Shown here: in pieces, positions 25,102 to 37,141 of the stretch
Position numbering within the stretch: position 1 is the stretch's first letter
Layout: the number at the start of each line of letters is the position of its first letter
Origin: Siderastrea radians
Lineage: Eukaryota > Cnidaria > Anthozoa > Scleractinia > Rhizangiidae
Assembly (NCBI GenBank): GCA_964017195.1
Contig: OZ024898.1
Location: forward strand, 10,749,130 to 10,813,129
Length of the DNA: 64,000 nt
Reading direction: 5' to 3'
Translations under genes and position numbers: made by a program
Notes under the pieces: generated by a model
Told to the model about the DNA's origin: nothing
The model's database searches: none
What the model saw: the letters and a program-made list of their open reading frames with translations, nothing else

Positions 25102-25580
25102 GGGCCCTTCTTGGTGCGGGAGACTTCATTGCACAGCAGTACGTGGAGAAAGTCCCACTACGAGATCATGACTTCGTGAGAACAACTCGAATGACAGCCA
25201 TTGGTACAGTCGTTATAGGACCTATATTCCATGTATGGTATGCCGCACTTGACAAACGATTTGCTCGCAAAAGCCCTGGGAATGCCATGCGCAAAATGAC
25301 AGTTGATCAGAGCATTCTGGCGCCAGTTTTTCTGGTGATATTTTATGGCGCAGTGGGAGTAGTGGAACAACGGACTATAAAGCAAATTAGTGACAAGATT
25401 TACGAGGAATTTTATCCCAATATGATTGTAAACTACAAGATTTGGCCTGCGGTACAATTCTTGAACTTTTACCTGTTTCCGGCGCACTTAAGAGTTCTAG
25501 TTGTCAATGTTGTGTCCCTGTTCTGGAATACGTACCTCGCATGGACATCGCATAAGGAGCTGGAGCATTCAGAACCTTAA
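25102..25580 (+). CDS. Mpv17/PMP22-family protein A, main exon (5' exon not found)
   Basis: Small four-helix membrane proteins of the Mpv17 family sit in the mitochondrial inner membrane or peroxisomes and act as channels. The exon starts after an AG at 25100-25101 with two bases completing a split codon, the same phase-1 intron as in the two paralogs downstream. It encodes 159 residues ending in TAA at 25580. Family marks: G-A-L-L-G-A-G-D near the start, D-Q-S-I-L-A-P in the middle, then N-Y-K-I-W-P, Q-F-L-N-F-Y-L-F-P, and W-N-T-Y-L-A-W near the C-terminus. The protein diverges more from copies B and C than those do from each other. No ATG-bearing first exon with a phase-1 donor and the H-P-W motif was found upstream, so the 5' end is missing or unrecognised. 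Confidence 0.88.
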
Positions 25581-25700
25581 ATGATTGTCGCCTAAACAAC
25601 TCTTTGGTTGTCACACAACGGTAATATTTGGTGGTAACGCCATGCTTCTCCGAGAGGATACATTGCTGCGCAGAAACGCGACTTATATCCCTGAATGAGA

Positions 25701-25861
25701 TAGCCTCCAACGCATACATTCTTTGAGCTTGTCACACATTCCACCTTCCCGTAGGGAAACGGGGAGGTGGAATGTGTGACGAAAGAGATTGCGTGACGAA
25801 CACTAAATGGAATAGGAATGGATTGCGTGACAAGCACTAAGGGCGTCTGCGTTGGAGGCTA
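25701..25861. mobile_element. 161-bp foldback MITE with 9-bp target duplication
   Basis: Ends TAGCCTCCAACGCATAC and GTCTGCGTTGGAGGCTA. An inner foldback (CACACATTCCACC / GGTGGAATGTGTG) is present. Flanks TGAATGAGA (25692-25700) and TGAACGAGA (25862-25870) match 8 of 9, a slightly mutated target duplication. Confidence 0.82.
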
Positions 25862-26488
25862 TGAACGAGAGAGAGAAATATTGATTGGTTGTCTATTTGA
25901 TCACTAGACATCCGACAATGACGGAGAAAAGTCATCATACGCGTTTATAATGACGAAAGTGGCGATAAAGGAAATTCTGTTGTCAAATCACATGAATCAG
26001 TGCATGCATACGCAATTTTGAGTTTCTTGTCCATTCATATAATAGACACCAGCTTGGACCGTCTTCGTTATTTGATTTGTTGAATTCATCGCAGCGTACC
26101 TTGTATTAACTGCGGCGCTTTGCCGATAAATAATTTTATGAGTTTTCTTAGGATTACTGAAAATTAGAACATTGCAGACCAGTATGGAGAGCCAAAGAAG
26201 GTTCAAAACCACGCAAGTTTTATTCTAGCTCACTCCCAACAAACTTAGCTGGCTCGTCCAAAACGTGGGAAGTAAAGGACTTTGAATAGCCTTAATGACT
26301 TTGATGATGTTCACCTCAACCACTTAAAACTCTGGACTGAAAGTCGTTTGGTTTTTACTGTTTTCCTTACCGGTTCTCACCAAAATTTTCATAACATCTC
26401 TGTTACCCGCTTTCTAAATAATGCATATCCCTCTTTTCAGTATGTTCTATTCTAGCCTGCTTAGCAAGTGTTTCCACGCGTTGGAAAG

Positions 26489-26490
<2 letters not shown>

Positions 26491-26553
<63 letters not shown>
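26491..26553. repeat. (ATT)n microsatellite
   Basis: About 20 uninterrupted ATT units. It creates a spurious poly-leucine reading frame on the plus strand. Confidence 0.97.
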
Positions 26554-27886
26554 GATTTTTTTAATGCCACCTTTTAAACTGAGAAACATGTTACACTACG
26601 CAACGCTTGAAAGAATTCGTTGCATCATTGGCAAAATCGTTCCGAAAGGTAGAGCAGACTTGAACTGTTGTTTGAACAAACACACACTTCCAACTCGCGG
26701 ACGGCGGACGCACTTGTTACGCAGGTTAACTTTCAACCTCGTACCCAGGGTATTCTCAGTTTTCAATATGGTGGCAGCACCACCACCGAGGTTGTTTAGC
26801 AGCTGCATCATGTTGTTTTGTTTATGATAGTGCGAGAGTGGCTTTGAATCGACAAAAGTTCCTTGCTTTTATAAAAATTGTCTTGTTGGACTCGTTTGAT
26901 GTGTAATTATTTCAGTACGCATCGGCCCAACTTCATGGTAAACCCGAACGATGCTCGCTGTTGTTCTTCAAATCACGCACGACCTCAATAAAGCAGAGGA
27001 AAGGAAACGAAATAATCCTACAAATTGCTCTAAAAAAACACACAAAAACGTCGACCACGGAATGTCGTCCGTGGGACGGTTACCGTAGGGCAAACATTCT
27101 AGGAATAGTGAAACTATACCATACCACATCACCTTCAGTTCGGTGAACCTTTATCCACCCGTTCTACGCCGAGAGCTACTGAAGTTCAAGTTTCACTCAC
27201 ACTTAATTTAACGCGAATTAAAACTGTTTTCAGAAGTATTGCAATTCGATACCAGCAACTGATGCAAGCAATGCTTCTCAAGAGTAGCTATTCATTACAG
27301 CTTGACATTTTGTTGCGGCACAAATTGCCTCAAAATTTGCTTATATAACACAGCCTGAAAAAAAAAATGAAGAAGTCTTCTCTACTTTTCGCAACGATTC
27401 TCGCAACGTTGCAAGGAAATGGTTCTGAGTACTGTAACTTTTATCACAACGTTATGTAACTTCAGCCAGTGACGTAATCGTACCAGTCCTCTGCGCTGTT
27501 CTACGCCATCGAGAGCGAAACAAGTTGCAAGAAAAAGCGTTGTCAGGTGAAATACCTGCCAGGCAACTTGTCTCGCAACATGCAACAAAACTGCGAGATA
27601 AGTTGCAATACAAATTGCCAATTGTAACACCCCCCTTAAATATTTGCTGTTTTCCAAGATGTCGAAAGTTTCCACTGCATGAGATAATCAATTTTATGTA
27701 GAACTCGAAAGAGAAATTATTTGTTCTTATTTGTGGCAAACAAACGATAGGATACACGCACAGCCTACATCATACTTTATATTTCTCCATTGGTCACTTA
27801 CCGGCCAATCATATACAATTTCACCCCCTTTTTCTACTCTTACGCCCTTCTCCTGGGCTTTGTTGAGCTCCAGCAGGCAGTGGGAC

Positions 27887-28363
27887 TAAGCGAATTTATG
27901 CGCGGCGAATTTTGATCGCCAGCAAAAATCATCAAGCGTGCCCGTTCCCGCTACGGCGATAAGCCGCGGCTACATGAGCGTTTTTTTTTTTTTGCTTGCG
28001 ATGGTGATGCGGTTTTTTTGAAAATTGTCGCGTCGCCAGCGCGCGGCAAAAATCATATGTGTAGCCACCCCCGTACAGGCGATGACACAGCTGAAAAATC
28101 GCAGAAAAAAAATCGCGAGAAATTCAATGAATTGAATTTTTGCGACAAAATCACCGGCTTTGTCTCCAAGTGTAGCCACTACCGCGCGCCGGCGACGCGA
28201 CAATTTTCAAAAAAAATAAAAATCGCAACACCATCACAAGCAAAAACTCGCTCGTGTAGCCTCGGCTATAAATTCGCTACGATGCTGCGAAAATCGCCGG
28301 AAATCGCCTGGTGTGACCGTTACCGCGAAAATCGTATGAAATCGCATAGTGATCGCTGGCTTA
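27887..28363. mobile_element. outer MITE of a nested pair
   Basis: The left part (27887-27958) and right part (28271-28363) carry GCGAATTT / AAATTCGC and 'TGCCCGTTCCCGC', and the right end is GATCGCTGGCTTAAG, matching the right end of the element at 15800-16072. The inner element at 27962-28267 splits it. Confidence 0.6.
27962..28267. mobile_element. inner 306-bp MITE, compact copy of the 8818 family
   Basis: Starts AGCCGCGGCTACATGAGCG and ends CGCTCGTGTAGCCTCGGCT. Flanked by ATA on both sides (27959-27961 and 28268-28270). The interior has the same order of motifs as the arms at 8818-9075 and 10730-10889 (TTGTCGCGTCGCCAGCGCGC; GAAATTCAATGAATTGAA). It shows what the uninterrupted element looks like. 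Confidence 0.85.
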
Positions 28364-28449
28364 AGAGTGCTGGACTCTTCTATTTTTTACAGTGCACGAT
28401 CTGCACGAAAATTCGCCTTTACCACTCATCTTTGACATATGTTGCAGGT

Positions 28450-28800
28450 GACAAAGGCCGTCTTTACACAAACTTTTGACAACTTTTGACACGAGACAAA
28501 GAACTTATTTGATTTGGGTCAAATGTAGTACTCCTTTGACTTGTATCAAAGCTATCGCAAAGTTACTTTCAAATCTGCGTCAAAGGTACCTTTGGTGACC
28601 TTTGCTTGGCGTCAAAGGCCTGGTATCTTTGTTGCGCGTCAAAGGCCTGGTATCTTTGTTGCGCGTCAAAGTTGTGTGAAAGATAATGTCAAATGTGCTC
28701 CAACACCTTTAATTCGCCTGTCAAAGATAGTGGTACATGCAACTTTGTTACACCTTTGATGCGAATCAAAGATGGTCAAAGCCAAATTTTCGTGCAGTGC
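28450..28800. mobile_element. element rich in repeated TCAAAG words, probable MITE
   Basis: About 350 bp contain many copies of TCAAAG or its inverse CTTTGA, including two identical adjacent 30-bp blocks (GCGTCAAAGGCCTGGTATCT...). The left margin is AAAGGCCGTCTTTACACAAA. Clear terminal repeats and a target duplication were not resolved, so the class is uncertain. Confidence 0.45.
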
Positions 28801-29343
28801 GAGTGTAATAGAAATAGGGATAGTGAAGACAGACTGTCTCTTATCTACACGCGATACATCCACTGAGGCTAGGTAAGTCAACCAAGCTCACTCAATCTGC
28901 ATGGGTGGGGAGGGAAGAAGTGGTTGTTGAACGTAGTGTGACCGAGACTTTGAACTAAAATCTTTGAACTAAAATTACTGAAAGAGACGACACTACGCAT
29001 CACGAAACAGTCCTTACGTAGTGGAAGAATAGAGTATAGACGGTATTCTTTGTCTTTTGTTTTTATTTATCGCACCGATTTCTCACATATTAACTTTGTA
29101 TGACTATTAATTTCTAGCAAAATGTTTCTTTTATTTACAAATTTCTTGTCAGGTGCAGGTTTATCCTGTGTTTTCTCTTTCTTGCTCTGAATACAATTTA
29201 GCTTCGGTGAGAAACATTGTCAGTTTAGTCTTCTCACTGACAGCATACAAAATAAGCAGTATTTCCATCAAAAATGAAGCATGAAATTTCATGTACTAAT
29301 TTTGTATTTGCATCTGCGAGCACAAAATTCGATTGTGGCCACA

Positions 29344-31170
29344 TTACCATCCCTTGATCTTCATTTTCATTGAACTTTCTGCCACACATCTTCCCGCACA
29401 ATCATAAGCTGCCCGCAAGCAGCTTTCTCGTGTTACAGCGGTCCGCAGCACGCACTCATGGTACTTCATGTTACACTTTCGACAACAGGTAAAGAAGCAA
29501 AATGCCAGAAAAGGTTTCTTCTCTACATCCAGTCGCCCTGTTTCTTTGCAGAAAATGGGGTTGTTCTCAATCCAGACAAGTTTCTGTGAGCAAAAAGATA
29601 ACCAAAATTTTGCAATCACCGGTCGGTGAATCGAAAACCGTTTTTAATATTAAGTAAGGATCAGTGATACCAGGTTTATCAAGACAATACGATACGACTT
29701 TGATATTAACCGATATTTGCGGCCTAATGAGGGAGACTTCCAGGGGTCTGGGTTTCCCTCTTTCTTCCTTCAAACTTAGTTAGGTACACTTGGCTTCGTT
29801 TATTTTAAAATAATCAAATGCGTTTACACTAAAAAACAAACAAACAAACAAACGAAAAACGAAAGTGAAAGAACACAGTTTAGATGAGGAGGTCACAAAT
29901 CAGGATTTTTATCTTTTGTTGTAAACTTCCCAAACTTGTCATATCATTTCAAGAGTTTTCAAGTATCAAGTGTAAGTTGCCTTGTGGATTCTCTTGTCAA
30001 GAATTCCTGGATAAGCCTCTGAGATAATAATATTTTGCATATCATATATATCTTGTCCTATATCCGGCGGTACCGTGGAACAAGGACTGAAAACATAGAC
30101 ATAGTAACATAGATCTGGGCCTGCACGAAAGCTGTTTCACGTTTTAAACAACTGCTGCCGAGCTGTAGCCCACGTGGCAGCCATAGACATGGGGGAGGGG
30201 AGGGTGGTGGCATGGCCGAAGCAGCGCAAACTTGGACGCCCGTTCCAGGCGTTCAGATATAGAGCGGAAAAAAACGACAACAACAACAACACGAAGAGTC
30301 TCAATATCTTTAGTTTGCGCGTCACTATCTGAACGCATGGAACAGGCTACACACAAGGCTACTACCGAGGCACACCAGCCATCGATTATATAGACCTATT
30401 CTATTTCTTTTTCTAGCTTTCTCTATATTGGCTCATGATGACTGCCAAACCAAGTAAATTAATAACAAATATGCAGGGGGGTTAGTTTCTAAAGAAACTG
30501 ATTCCCTCTGACGAAGGGCTAACAATCTCTTTACGGTGGTCAATTTACCTTATCAACTCAGTTGATAAATCCAAAGTTTGAAGCAAACTAATAAATATAA
30601 ACTTTATATGGACATGTCATCTAAGTTATGCATTCCCTTTCTACAGTTTGTATAATCCCAAACTGCTAAGCCAAGCGGACAATCAATACACAATACATAC
30701 GCAAATCCTACACTATAACAACTTACGCTCACATCATTCACTCAGGTTTACTCCACGCATTTCCTGTCAAGCAAAAAGGCTATATATTCACTTGGCAACA
30801 AATAAGCCACCGAAATTATCCTTATCAGTGATTCTGTATTCTATAAATATTTTGTGCACCTGAGAATTGGTCAAAACGACAAATAACCATTACTCACTTC
30901 AAGCTCTGAGCTGTTGGGAGCAGGACAGAAGTCTCTACAGTCGCAGGGTATGGCTGGTCTTAACTGTCTCTTCCGTTTCATTGAAACATCACGCATTGCT
31001 TTGTTCTCTTCATTCATTGCGCTTTCCACCTCAACGTTTTCTTTCGACAATCCTGGAATTTGCGAGTCCCTGATCATTTGCGAGTTTTTACTCCCAGCTG
31101 TATTGACATAGAGTAGAAGCACGAGGAAAACCAAACAATTTACAGTTGAAAAATGAGTCGAAGGACACAT
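29344..31170 (-). CDS. secreted cysteine-rich precursor 1 (two exons)
   Basis: Function unknown. Exons 30898-31170 and 29344-29583, phase-0 intron with GTGAGT donor and CTCACAG acceptor; 170 aa. The ATG at 31170 is chosen because the upstream in-frame codon is TTG. Residues about 10-25 are a hydrophobic signal peptide. A charged, Cys-free propeptide follows, ending in K-R-K-R at 65-68, a likely proprotein-convertase site. The mature part would begin just before C-D-C-R-D-F-C (76-82). Exon 2 holds nine Cys: one alone, F-C-F-F-T-C-C-R-K-C, C-x6-C, then S-C-x6-C-x3-C, twelve in all in the mature part, compatible with six disulfides. Same architecture as the genes at 33279 and 37142. It could be a structural, antimicrobial, signalling or venom-type peptide; the sequence does not decide. 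Confidence 0.8.
30505..30580 (+). repeat. Penelope-type terminal-repeat remnant
   Basis: CTGACGAAGGGCTAACA at about 30517 matches the start of the hammerhead core at 639, but the GAAAC box is lost. TATCAACTCAGTTGATAA follows. It lies in the intron of cysteine-rich precursor 1 and is a degraded copy. Confidence 0.5.
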
Positions 31171-33278
31171 TTTCAATTGTCTTTGATCAGCCTTAAACTA
31201 CATTAAAGCAATAATTGTAGTTCAGCAGCCGAGGCAATACGCTAGCGACACTTTAAAACTCAAAACAAAATAGAAAATTAATCTGCAATGGTCGGATATC
31301 AAATAGATATTGGGCAAGCAACAATGATTCCAAACACGTTAGATCAACTTCAAGAAAGCCTGAGTCTAGTGTCAGAAGCCAAGAACTAGGTGATAGTTTT
31401 GACTTTGCCCTAAAAGAAGAAACAACAAAAGCAATGTCTGCAGAATAATAAAGTTGCATTTTTTCTGCTAAATAAAAAAATCGGAGGCTGATAGGCTCTG
31501 TTTGTTATGCAGGCATTTAGAAAAACTCATTGAAGTGCAGCAAATTGCAAATATAGACTGGAAAAAACTGCTTCAATTTTCTTTCACTTGTTAATGCAAA
31601 TAAGACTGTGCCATATCAACGCTGGACTGATTCTGCCAGCGGTTCTTTTACACAGTTAATGTAATGCAAAAAGTTCAGTATTGCTTTGTTAGTTTTTGTT
31701 TCTGAAAGTCCGGTTGACGAACAGAATAGGTTTATGCCTTTCCAAAACCTTAGGGTTGCAGCTTTCAACTGACCCCATGCCCAAACAACGTGCGAAAGCA
31801 TATATTGTTTGATTTCACCTGGATAATATAAGATTTAGCATCTTTTAGTCGATAAATTTACTCCTTACGCAAATTCAAACCTATTTAAGCTGAGGGCCAA
31901 CTATCGCAAACAAGGAGAGTAGCATTTTCTCCAAATTCCGCGCGTCTTATCTTTGCGTTCCCTAGCTTTTTGTTAATTTTCGCCGTCCCTACTGTCTGAG
32001 TGCCTGGAACAGATTATAAAAGAGGGCAGTAAATTAAAACACTAAATAAAGTTTAGAAAGACAGCTGTCACCACTTTTTTATGTTTTGTTTGTTTTTTTC
32101 ATCAACATAAAAAAGCCACAGCGCAAACACTGATTTTGACTAGAAATTTTTATGGGGAAAATTTTCAAAGAAAATCCAAAATGTGGCCGTTGGTCGCACA
32201 AACGCGAGGTCGGATAATCAGGGTTTTCAGGTGACATGAAAAGTAAAAGAAACGACTGAGCTTTCAATTTGTTTTGGCCATGTTAAAGAGTTCGACATAA
32301 TGGGGTGGTTCAGGGGGTGGGGTAAAAGAGTTCGTAATAAAATTCTGAGGGTAACCCTGAAAAGCCGAGCTAGCATCCCATCAGAAGGGGAGGGGGGAGG
32401 GGATTGCAGTAAGTGACTCCTCTTTGCTTTATTGCAAGAAACCTAGTCATTGCAGAAGGACCGAGTGAGACCAAAGGAGAAGAAATTCAATTTAGAGCTG
32501 ATATTGCCGCGACGATCCTCGCACGGCCTGAACTGAATAAACTGATAACAAATTTTTGGTTTAAAAACTGAACGCTAAAATGTGGTTTTGTGAGAACATG
32601 CATTTTGGTGGTCGATTAAAAGGGTGTTAACGGCATTGTTTTGTAGTGAAGACGTCGACGAGAGCGAAAGGAGATGACTTTTAATACAGCTATTTCGGCG
32701 AGTAAGAAATGAGAGACCAAGCAAACAGACGGCATTGCCAGTTTATGTTTTAACATCGATCTCTCGATGGGAAAGACAGTTATTGTCGCTACGGACATTA
32801 AACAATATCTGAGAAATTTATTAAATCTATGAAAAACTTTTTGTAATTTAGGAGCGCCATTTTAAGTGTACGGTATACCTGAGACCGATTTTCTGGTAAT
32901 GCCAGATGAAAGGAAGAGCGAACAGGTTCATTCCAGTGCTCTAGCTAGATGATAAAAGAGCGGCTCTGAACCAAAATTAAATAAATTAACCCAAGGGTCG
33001 ATCAATCGACAGCGAGGTTAGAAAATGTGCTTTATTGACTTTGTACTGATTTAGCTTAAAACAGACACAAAATATTAACATTCAACCACTTTTATTTACT
33101 GAAACAGAACGATATGTACTCAAAAAGTTACTTTGACAAAGATATGACTGGAAGGGCGAGAAACAGACTAAAATCAACAAAATTCTTAATTCAAAGTTCG
33201 ACCAGCGTGATATTAGACACTTTTCCTTTGCTGGTGATACATAGTCCAGTATGCAGGGCGGTGTCGGTGTCAGTACAG
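31171..33278. other. intergenic region between Cys-rich genes 1 and 2
   Basis: No exon or repeat of note recognised. AT-rich sequence with a G-rich stretch near 32300-32400. I found no further copy of the Cys-rich core here. Confidence 0.5.
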
Positions 33279-34245
33279 TCAGGGTTTGTATGGCAGTTCT
33301 GAAAACGATTTCTTGTCGATACAGTTACACATGCATTTATATGCCCCGCGCATGCACACACCATACGTGTTGCTGGGTTCCCGGATGCACTTATAAAAAG
33401 CGTGGTTACACAGCCGGCAGCAGTCGAAAGTCTGCTTGCACACGTATTTTTTAGATGTTGGTGGTTTTGCCCCCGGTGGTAGCATGATGGCCGCTGCGTC
33501 CCGGCACAGGACTGGAAAATTTTCGTAGCTGAGATAATTGTCCACCTCCTGTTTACAAAAAAAAGGAAGAAAATAACGAAAAAAAAATCACATCTGAAGT
33601 CTAAACCACTCTTCCCTATTCTTCAACAAACGTAGGGTGTTTGCATCCTGAACTATTTCCCCGAGAGTTCTGTACTTTCCATCAGCAGAACTAGAAACAA
33701 AACGTGTTTAACTCAATCAAACCTATACGCTCAAAATTGCAGAAAAAGGGAAACTTGAAAAAAGGTAACGGTGAGTTTCGTTCTGTATGCGGAATACTTC
33801 ATAATCCGACAATCTTATACTTGGCTCATAACTCTATGAACTTGACTCTAGGTCATGTTGTGAGACTCTAGCTTTTAATCTCATGATAAAATGTATGTGT
33901 ATGTGGGCGTGCACTGTTTTGTTGAAAGTACTGAGATTTCTTTCGTTTGGTACCTCTTTATGCTGTACAAAGTGGTTTTAACGCTTAAGTGAGTGGATCG
34001 GAAATTGTAAACTGTACCACGAGAGTTACTTTCGTTTGGTACTGATAATTATGCTGCACAAGATAGTTTTAACTTTTGACTCTATGCAAAATATCCAAAA
34101 GTGTGGCCAAGGCCTTGTTTATGACATTTGAGTCTTTGGAAGTCATCCAAGCAAAAGTGTAACCATTCAGGTTAAAAGTTAAAACTGTTTAGCAGCACTT
34201 TTTTCTCGATAATTCAACAACAATAACAACAACGACAACAACAGC

Positions 34246-34279
<34 letters not shown>

Positions 34280-34642
34280 GATTAGGATGTTTATAACACA
34301 ATAAAAGAAAAATCAAATATTTGGGATTAAAAACACAATGTTACTCATCCCGCGCGCCCAGCTTACCTGAACATCAGGTGGAAGTCGATTTTCGTGAAGC
34401 TGCGAGCATTCAGCAACACAGTTGCAGCTAGCGCTAGCATTCCCTTTCGCGTCTTCTTCTGATACCATCGGATCACCTTCAAAGGTCTCTTCAATCTTCC
34501 CAGGTCCATCGTATTTTATCTCGTCAGGACTCTCATCTTGCATGTCTTTGTACCAGTCCATAACATCGTCTGTTATGTATCCTTCTGTGGGTAGGATTGC
34601 CGCAGCAAACGCTAGAAAGCAGACGCTCAAGAACCACTTCAT
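33279..34642 (-). CDS. secreted cysteine-rich precursor 2 (two exons)
   Basis: Function unknown. Exons 34367-34642 and 33279-33548, phase-0 intron (GTAAGC donor, AACAG acceptor); 181 aa from the ATG at 34642. It has a clean signal peptide (M-K-W-F-L-S-V-C-F-L-A-F-A-A-A-I-L, cleavage likely near T-E-G). An acidic linker follows, then C-N-C-V-A-E-C at the end of exon 1. Exon 2 has L-C, V-C, D-C-C-R-L-C-N, F-Y-K-C, V-C-M-R-G-A-Y-K-C-M-C-N-C. Compared with precursor 1 it shares the trio C-x-C-x3-C, CC-x2-C-x6-C and C-x6-C, but has one extra Cys in C-M-C-N-C and no obvious dibasic site. Its intron contains two diverged copies of the repeat arrayed at 36419. Confidence 0.83.
34220..34280. repeat. 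(CAA)n microsatellite
   Basis: Imperfect CAA repeat inside the intron of cysteine-rich precursor 2. Confidence 0.95.
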
Positions 34643-37141
34643 ATTAACAAAGAACGTACGCGGCTATAGCTACAACAGCTAGATGCTGAATTGTGCAGTG
34701 ACTGCATGAGTTTGGGTGTGTAAAAATCTTTTTATGTCACTCTAGGGAATACAAAATGCTGCTTGTTAATGATTCGCTGATTTTGGAGAATGATAATTGA
34801 CAGGGCTAATGAAGCGTAAATAACGTTGTAAATTGACCTTTGTAAGTAGCAAAAATTCTCACGTGCACATTATGTTGGCTCTAAGTAGGCCCTACCATAC
34901 ATAACACACGAATCCCTCCATTTTACCTTAAAAGCCAAAAATATTTATGATTTCAGTCTATTAATCTTGTAAATTATACTTATTACTATAGTCGACTTCT
35001 ACAAATCAAAAGGCAGGGCACTGATAACGCAATATCTTTTCCACGAAGAATTTTTCCCGGTGACTTCAGAAAAATGATATGTTTTCGAACAGCTGTTGTA
35101 GCTATATTTGACGCCCAGATCAAACGCTACATGTATATTTTACCGGAGTAATTAACAAAGCAGATATAACTTGAGTACCGGATCAGGAAGCCCTAAGAGA
35201 GGTATCTTATTTTCAAGAGCCTGGAATTTAATCACCCTCCGCGGTGGACTCATACAATACAAAGCACGAAACAAACATCAAACAGGAATTTTTTTAAGTG
35301 GAAAGCACATTCTACTTTGTCAAAATAACCTCTAGTCAATATTCATATGAATGGGAAGTACAGCTTAATACCAGAGATCGTGAGCTCTTGCTTAATACAG
35401 ATTGAATCTTATTTTGTATAATTGTTTAAGGAAAAGTGAAGTTTTGCTTTCGGACGCGATTTTGAATTACATTATCCCTCTCCTTTAAATAGAGGTAAAC
35501 TCTTTGGCATGTAATGGCATTCTTTACGGGTACGTGGAGTCACCTGATATGGAAGATATTGACCACTACTCTCCAATTATCTTTACCAAGGGGAAAACGT
35601 TTGTTTTTAACTTGTGCCGTAAAACGTTTTCATCTGGCTTTTAAATGACGACTTTCTATTTCTAGGAGATGCTGGTTTTTGCTCCCATAATCATGAAGTT
35701 TAGGGAAACATATTTGGAAGTTTAAAGATAAAGATGCATGTTAAGGTTATCTTGGCCGGATAACTCAAAACAAGAGATCAGAGAAACAAAGAGTGGCAAA
35801 TATAAGGAAATGCTGAAGGGATCGATGATATTTTGGGGGGAGCGTTTTTTTTTTTCCTTGTGTTTTTTTTTTTTTGTGTGTTTTTTTTTTTGGTCCTTCT
35901 CTAAGTTATGAAATCGCTGATAAAGGTAATGCAGGCCAGAAACAAACAAACTTGATTAGTTTTGAAATATTATTGTCATATCTTCGTAAGCTTATTTATT
36001 GTTGATGTTGTACTTAATACACACCAGAAATAGATGAAACAAGTGTACTCTCTTTTCATGCAGTTTATTTTTTCTCGTCAGTTAATGTAAACAAGCTTTA
36101 CATCGGCTAGTTTGCGGAGATACAATATTTCAAGACCAGCGACAATACAAGAATATTCATGTACAGTGTTTTAAATTTTTCCAACAAGATCATAGATGAA
36201 CTAGCAAACATTGAGGTTTATATTGAAAAAGTATTGCGTTTCTTAAATTAAGCAACTCGTCAAGGAAACAAGAGCATTGAGTCTCTAAAACCTGGTTATC
36301 GCGGGCGACATTGAAAACGCAGGGATCACGCGAGCGAAAGCGCGAGGATAAGAAAATTCTTTAATTTTCTCCCTGCTTTGTTTATGTTTGCATGTAATGA
36401 GCAAAGAATTAACTAATGTGGTTCTAAATTTTTAGTCTGTGAATGAAATCCTAAAGTGTGAGCTCGGTGACCTCACCTAAAGTGTGACTCCGTAGCTTTC
36501 ATTCAAATGAAAGCTACAGAGCAACGTACTTTTCTGTGGACTGCTTATTACGTGGTTCTAGCTTTTGAGGCGGCTGTGCAAGAGATCCTAAAGTGTGGCC
36601 ATTCAAATGAAAGCTACTGAGCAGTACTTTCCTGTGGTACTGTTTATTATGCTGTACAAGGTGGTTCTAACTTTTGAGTCTGTCGATGAAATCCTAAAGT
36701 GTGACCATTCAAATGAAATCTACTGAGTAGTACTTTCCTGTGGTACTGTTTATCACGGTGTACAAGGTGGTTCTAACTTTTGAGTCTGTCGATGAAATCC
36801 TAAAGTGTGACCACTCAATTGAAAGCTACTGAGCAGTGCTTTCCTGGGGTGCTTTTTATTTTGCGATACAAGGTGGTGGTAACTATAACTGATGACTTCG
36901 CCAGGTTTCAATGTGGCTCTAAATTTTTAGTCCATGGATGAAATCCTAAAGTGTGACTATTCAAACAAAAGCTTTTGAGAAGTACTTTCCCACGTTGCAG
37001 TTTGTTTTTCACTGTACATGGCAAATTGACATTTGAATTTTTTTCTTGAATACATATTTTAAATTTTCATGGGAGAGAAAGAGTTGTTGGTGCAAAATTG
37101 CGTGAGGCAGATTGTGCTCGCGTCACTGTTGAAATCCATCC
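34643..37141. other. intergenic region between Cys-rich genes 2 and 3
   Basis: No exon recognised. A T-rich tract lies at about 35840-35895 and a tandem array at 36419-37010. An ATAAAAAG word at about 34730 on the minus strand could be the TATA box of cysteine-rich gene 2. Confidence 0.5.
36419..37010. repeat. tandem array of approximately 105-130 bp units
   Basis: About five units begin near GTGGTTCTAA(A/C)TTTT(A/G)AGTC (about 36419, 36552, 36661, 36766, 36910) and contain GAAATCCTAAAGTGTGA and TCAAATGAAAGCTACTGAG. Isolated diverged copies occur in the introns of cysteine-rich genes 2 (about 33900-34170) and 3 (about 37545-37625), and at 56635-56740. Confidence 0.85.

Larger units (their letters stand above)
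25862..29343. other. intergenic region with microsatellite and MITEs
   Basis: No exon recognised. It contains the ATT microsatellite (26491-26553), the nested MITEs (27887-28363) and the TCAAAG-rich element (about 28450-28800). Confidence 0.5.

Noticed and set aside
26468..26827. 119-codon frame with a long leucine run
   Set aside because: The run is the ATT microsatellite read in one frame; no other coding sign.
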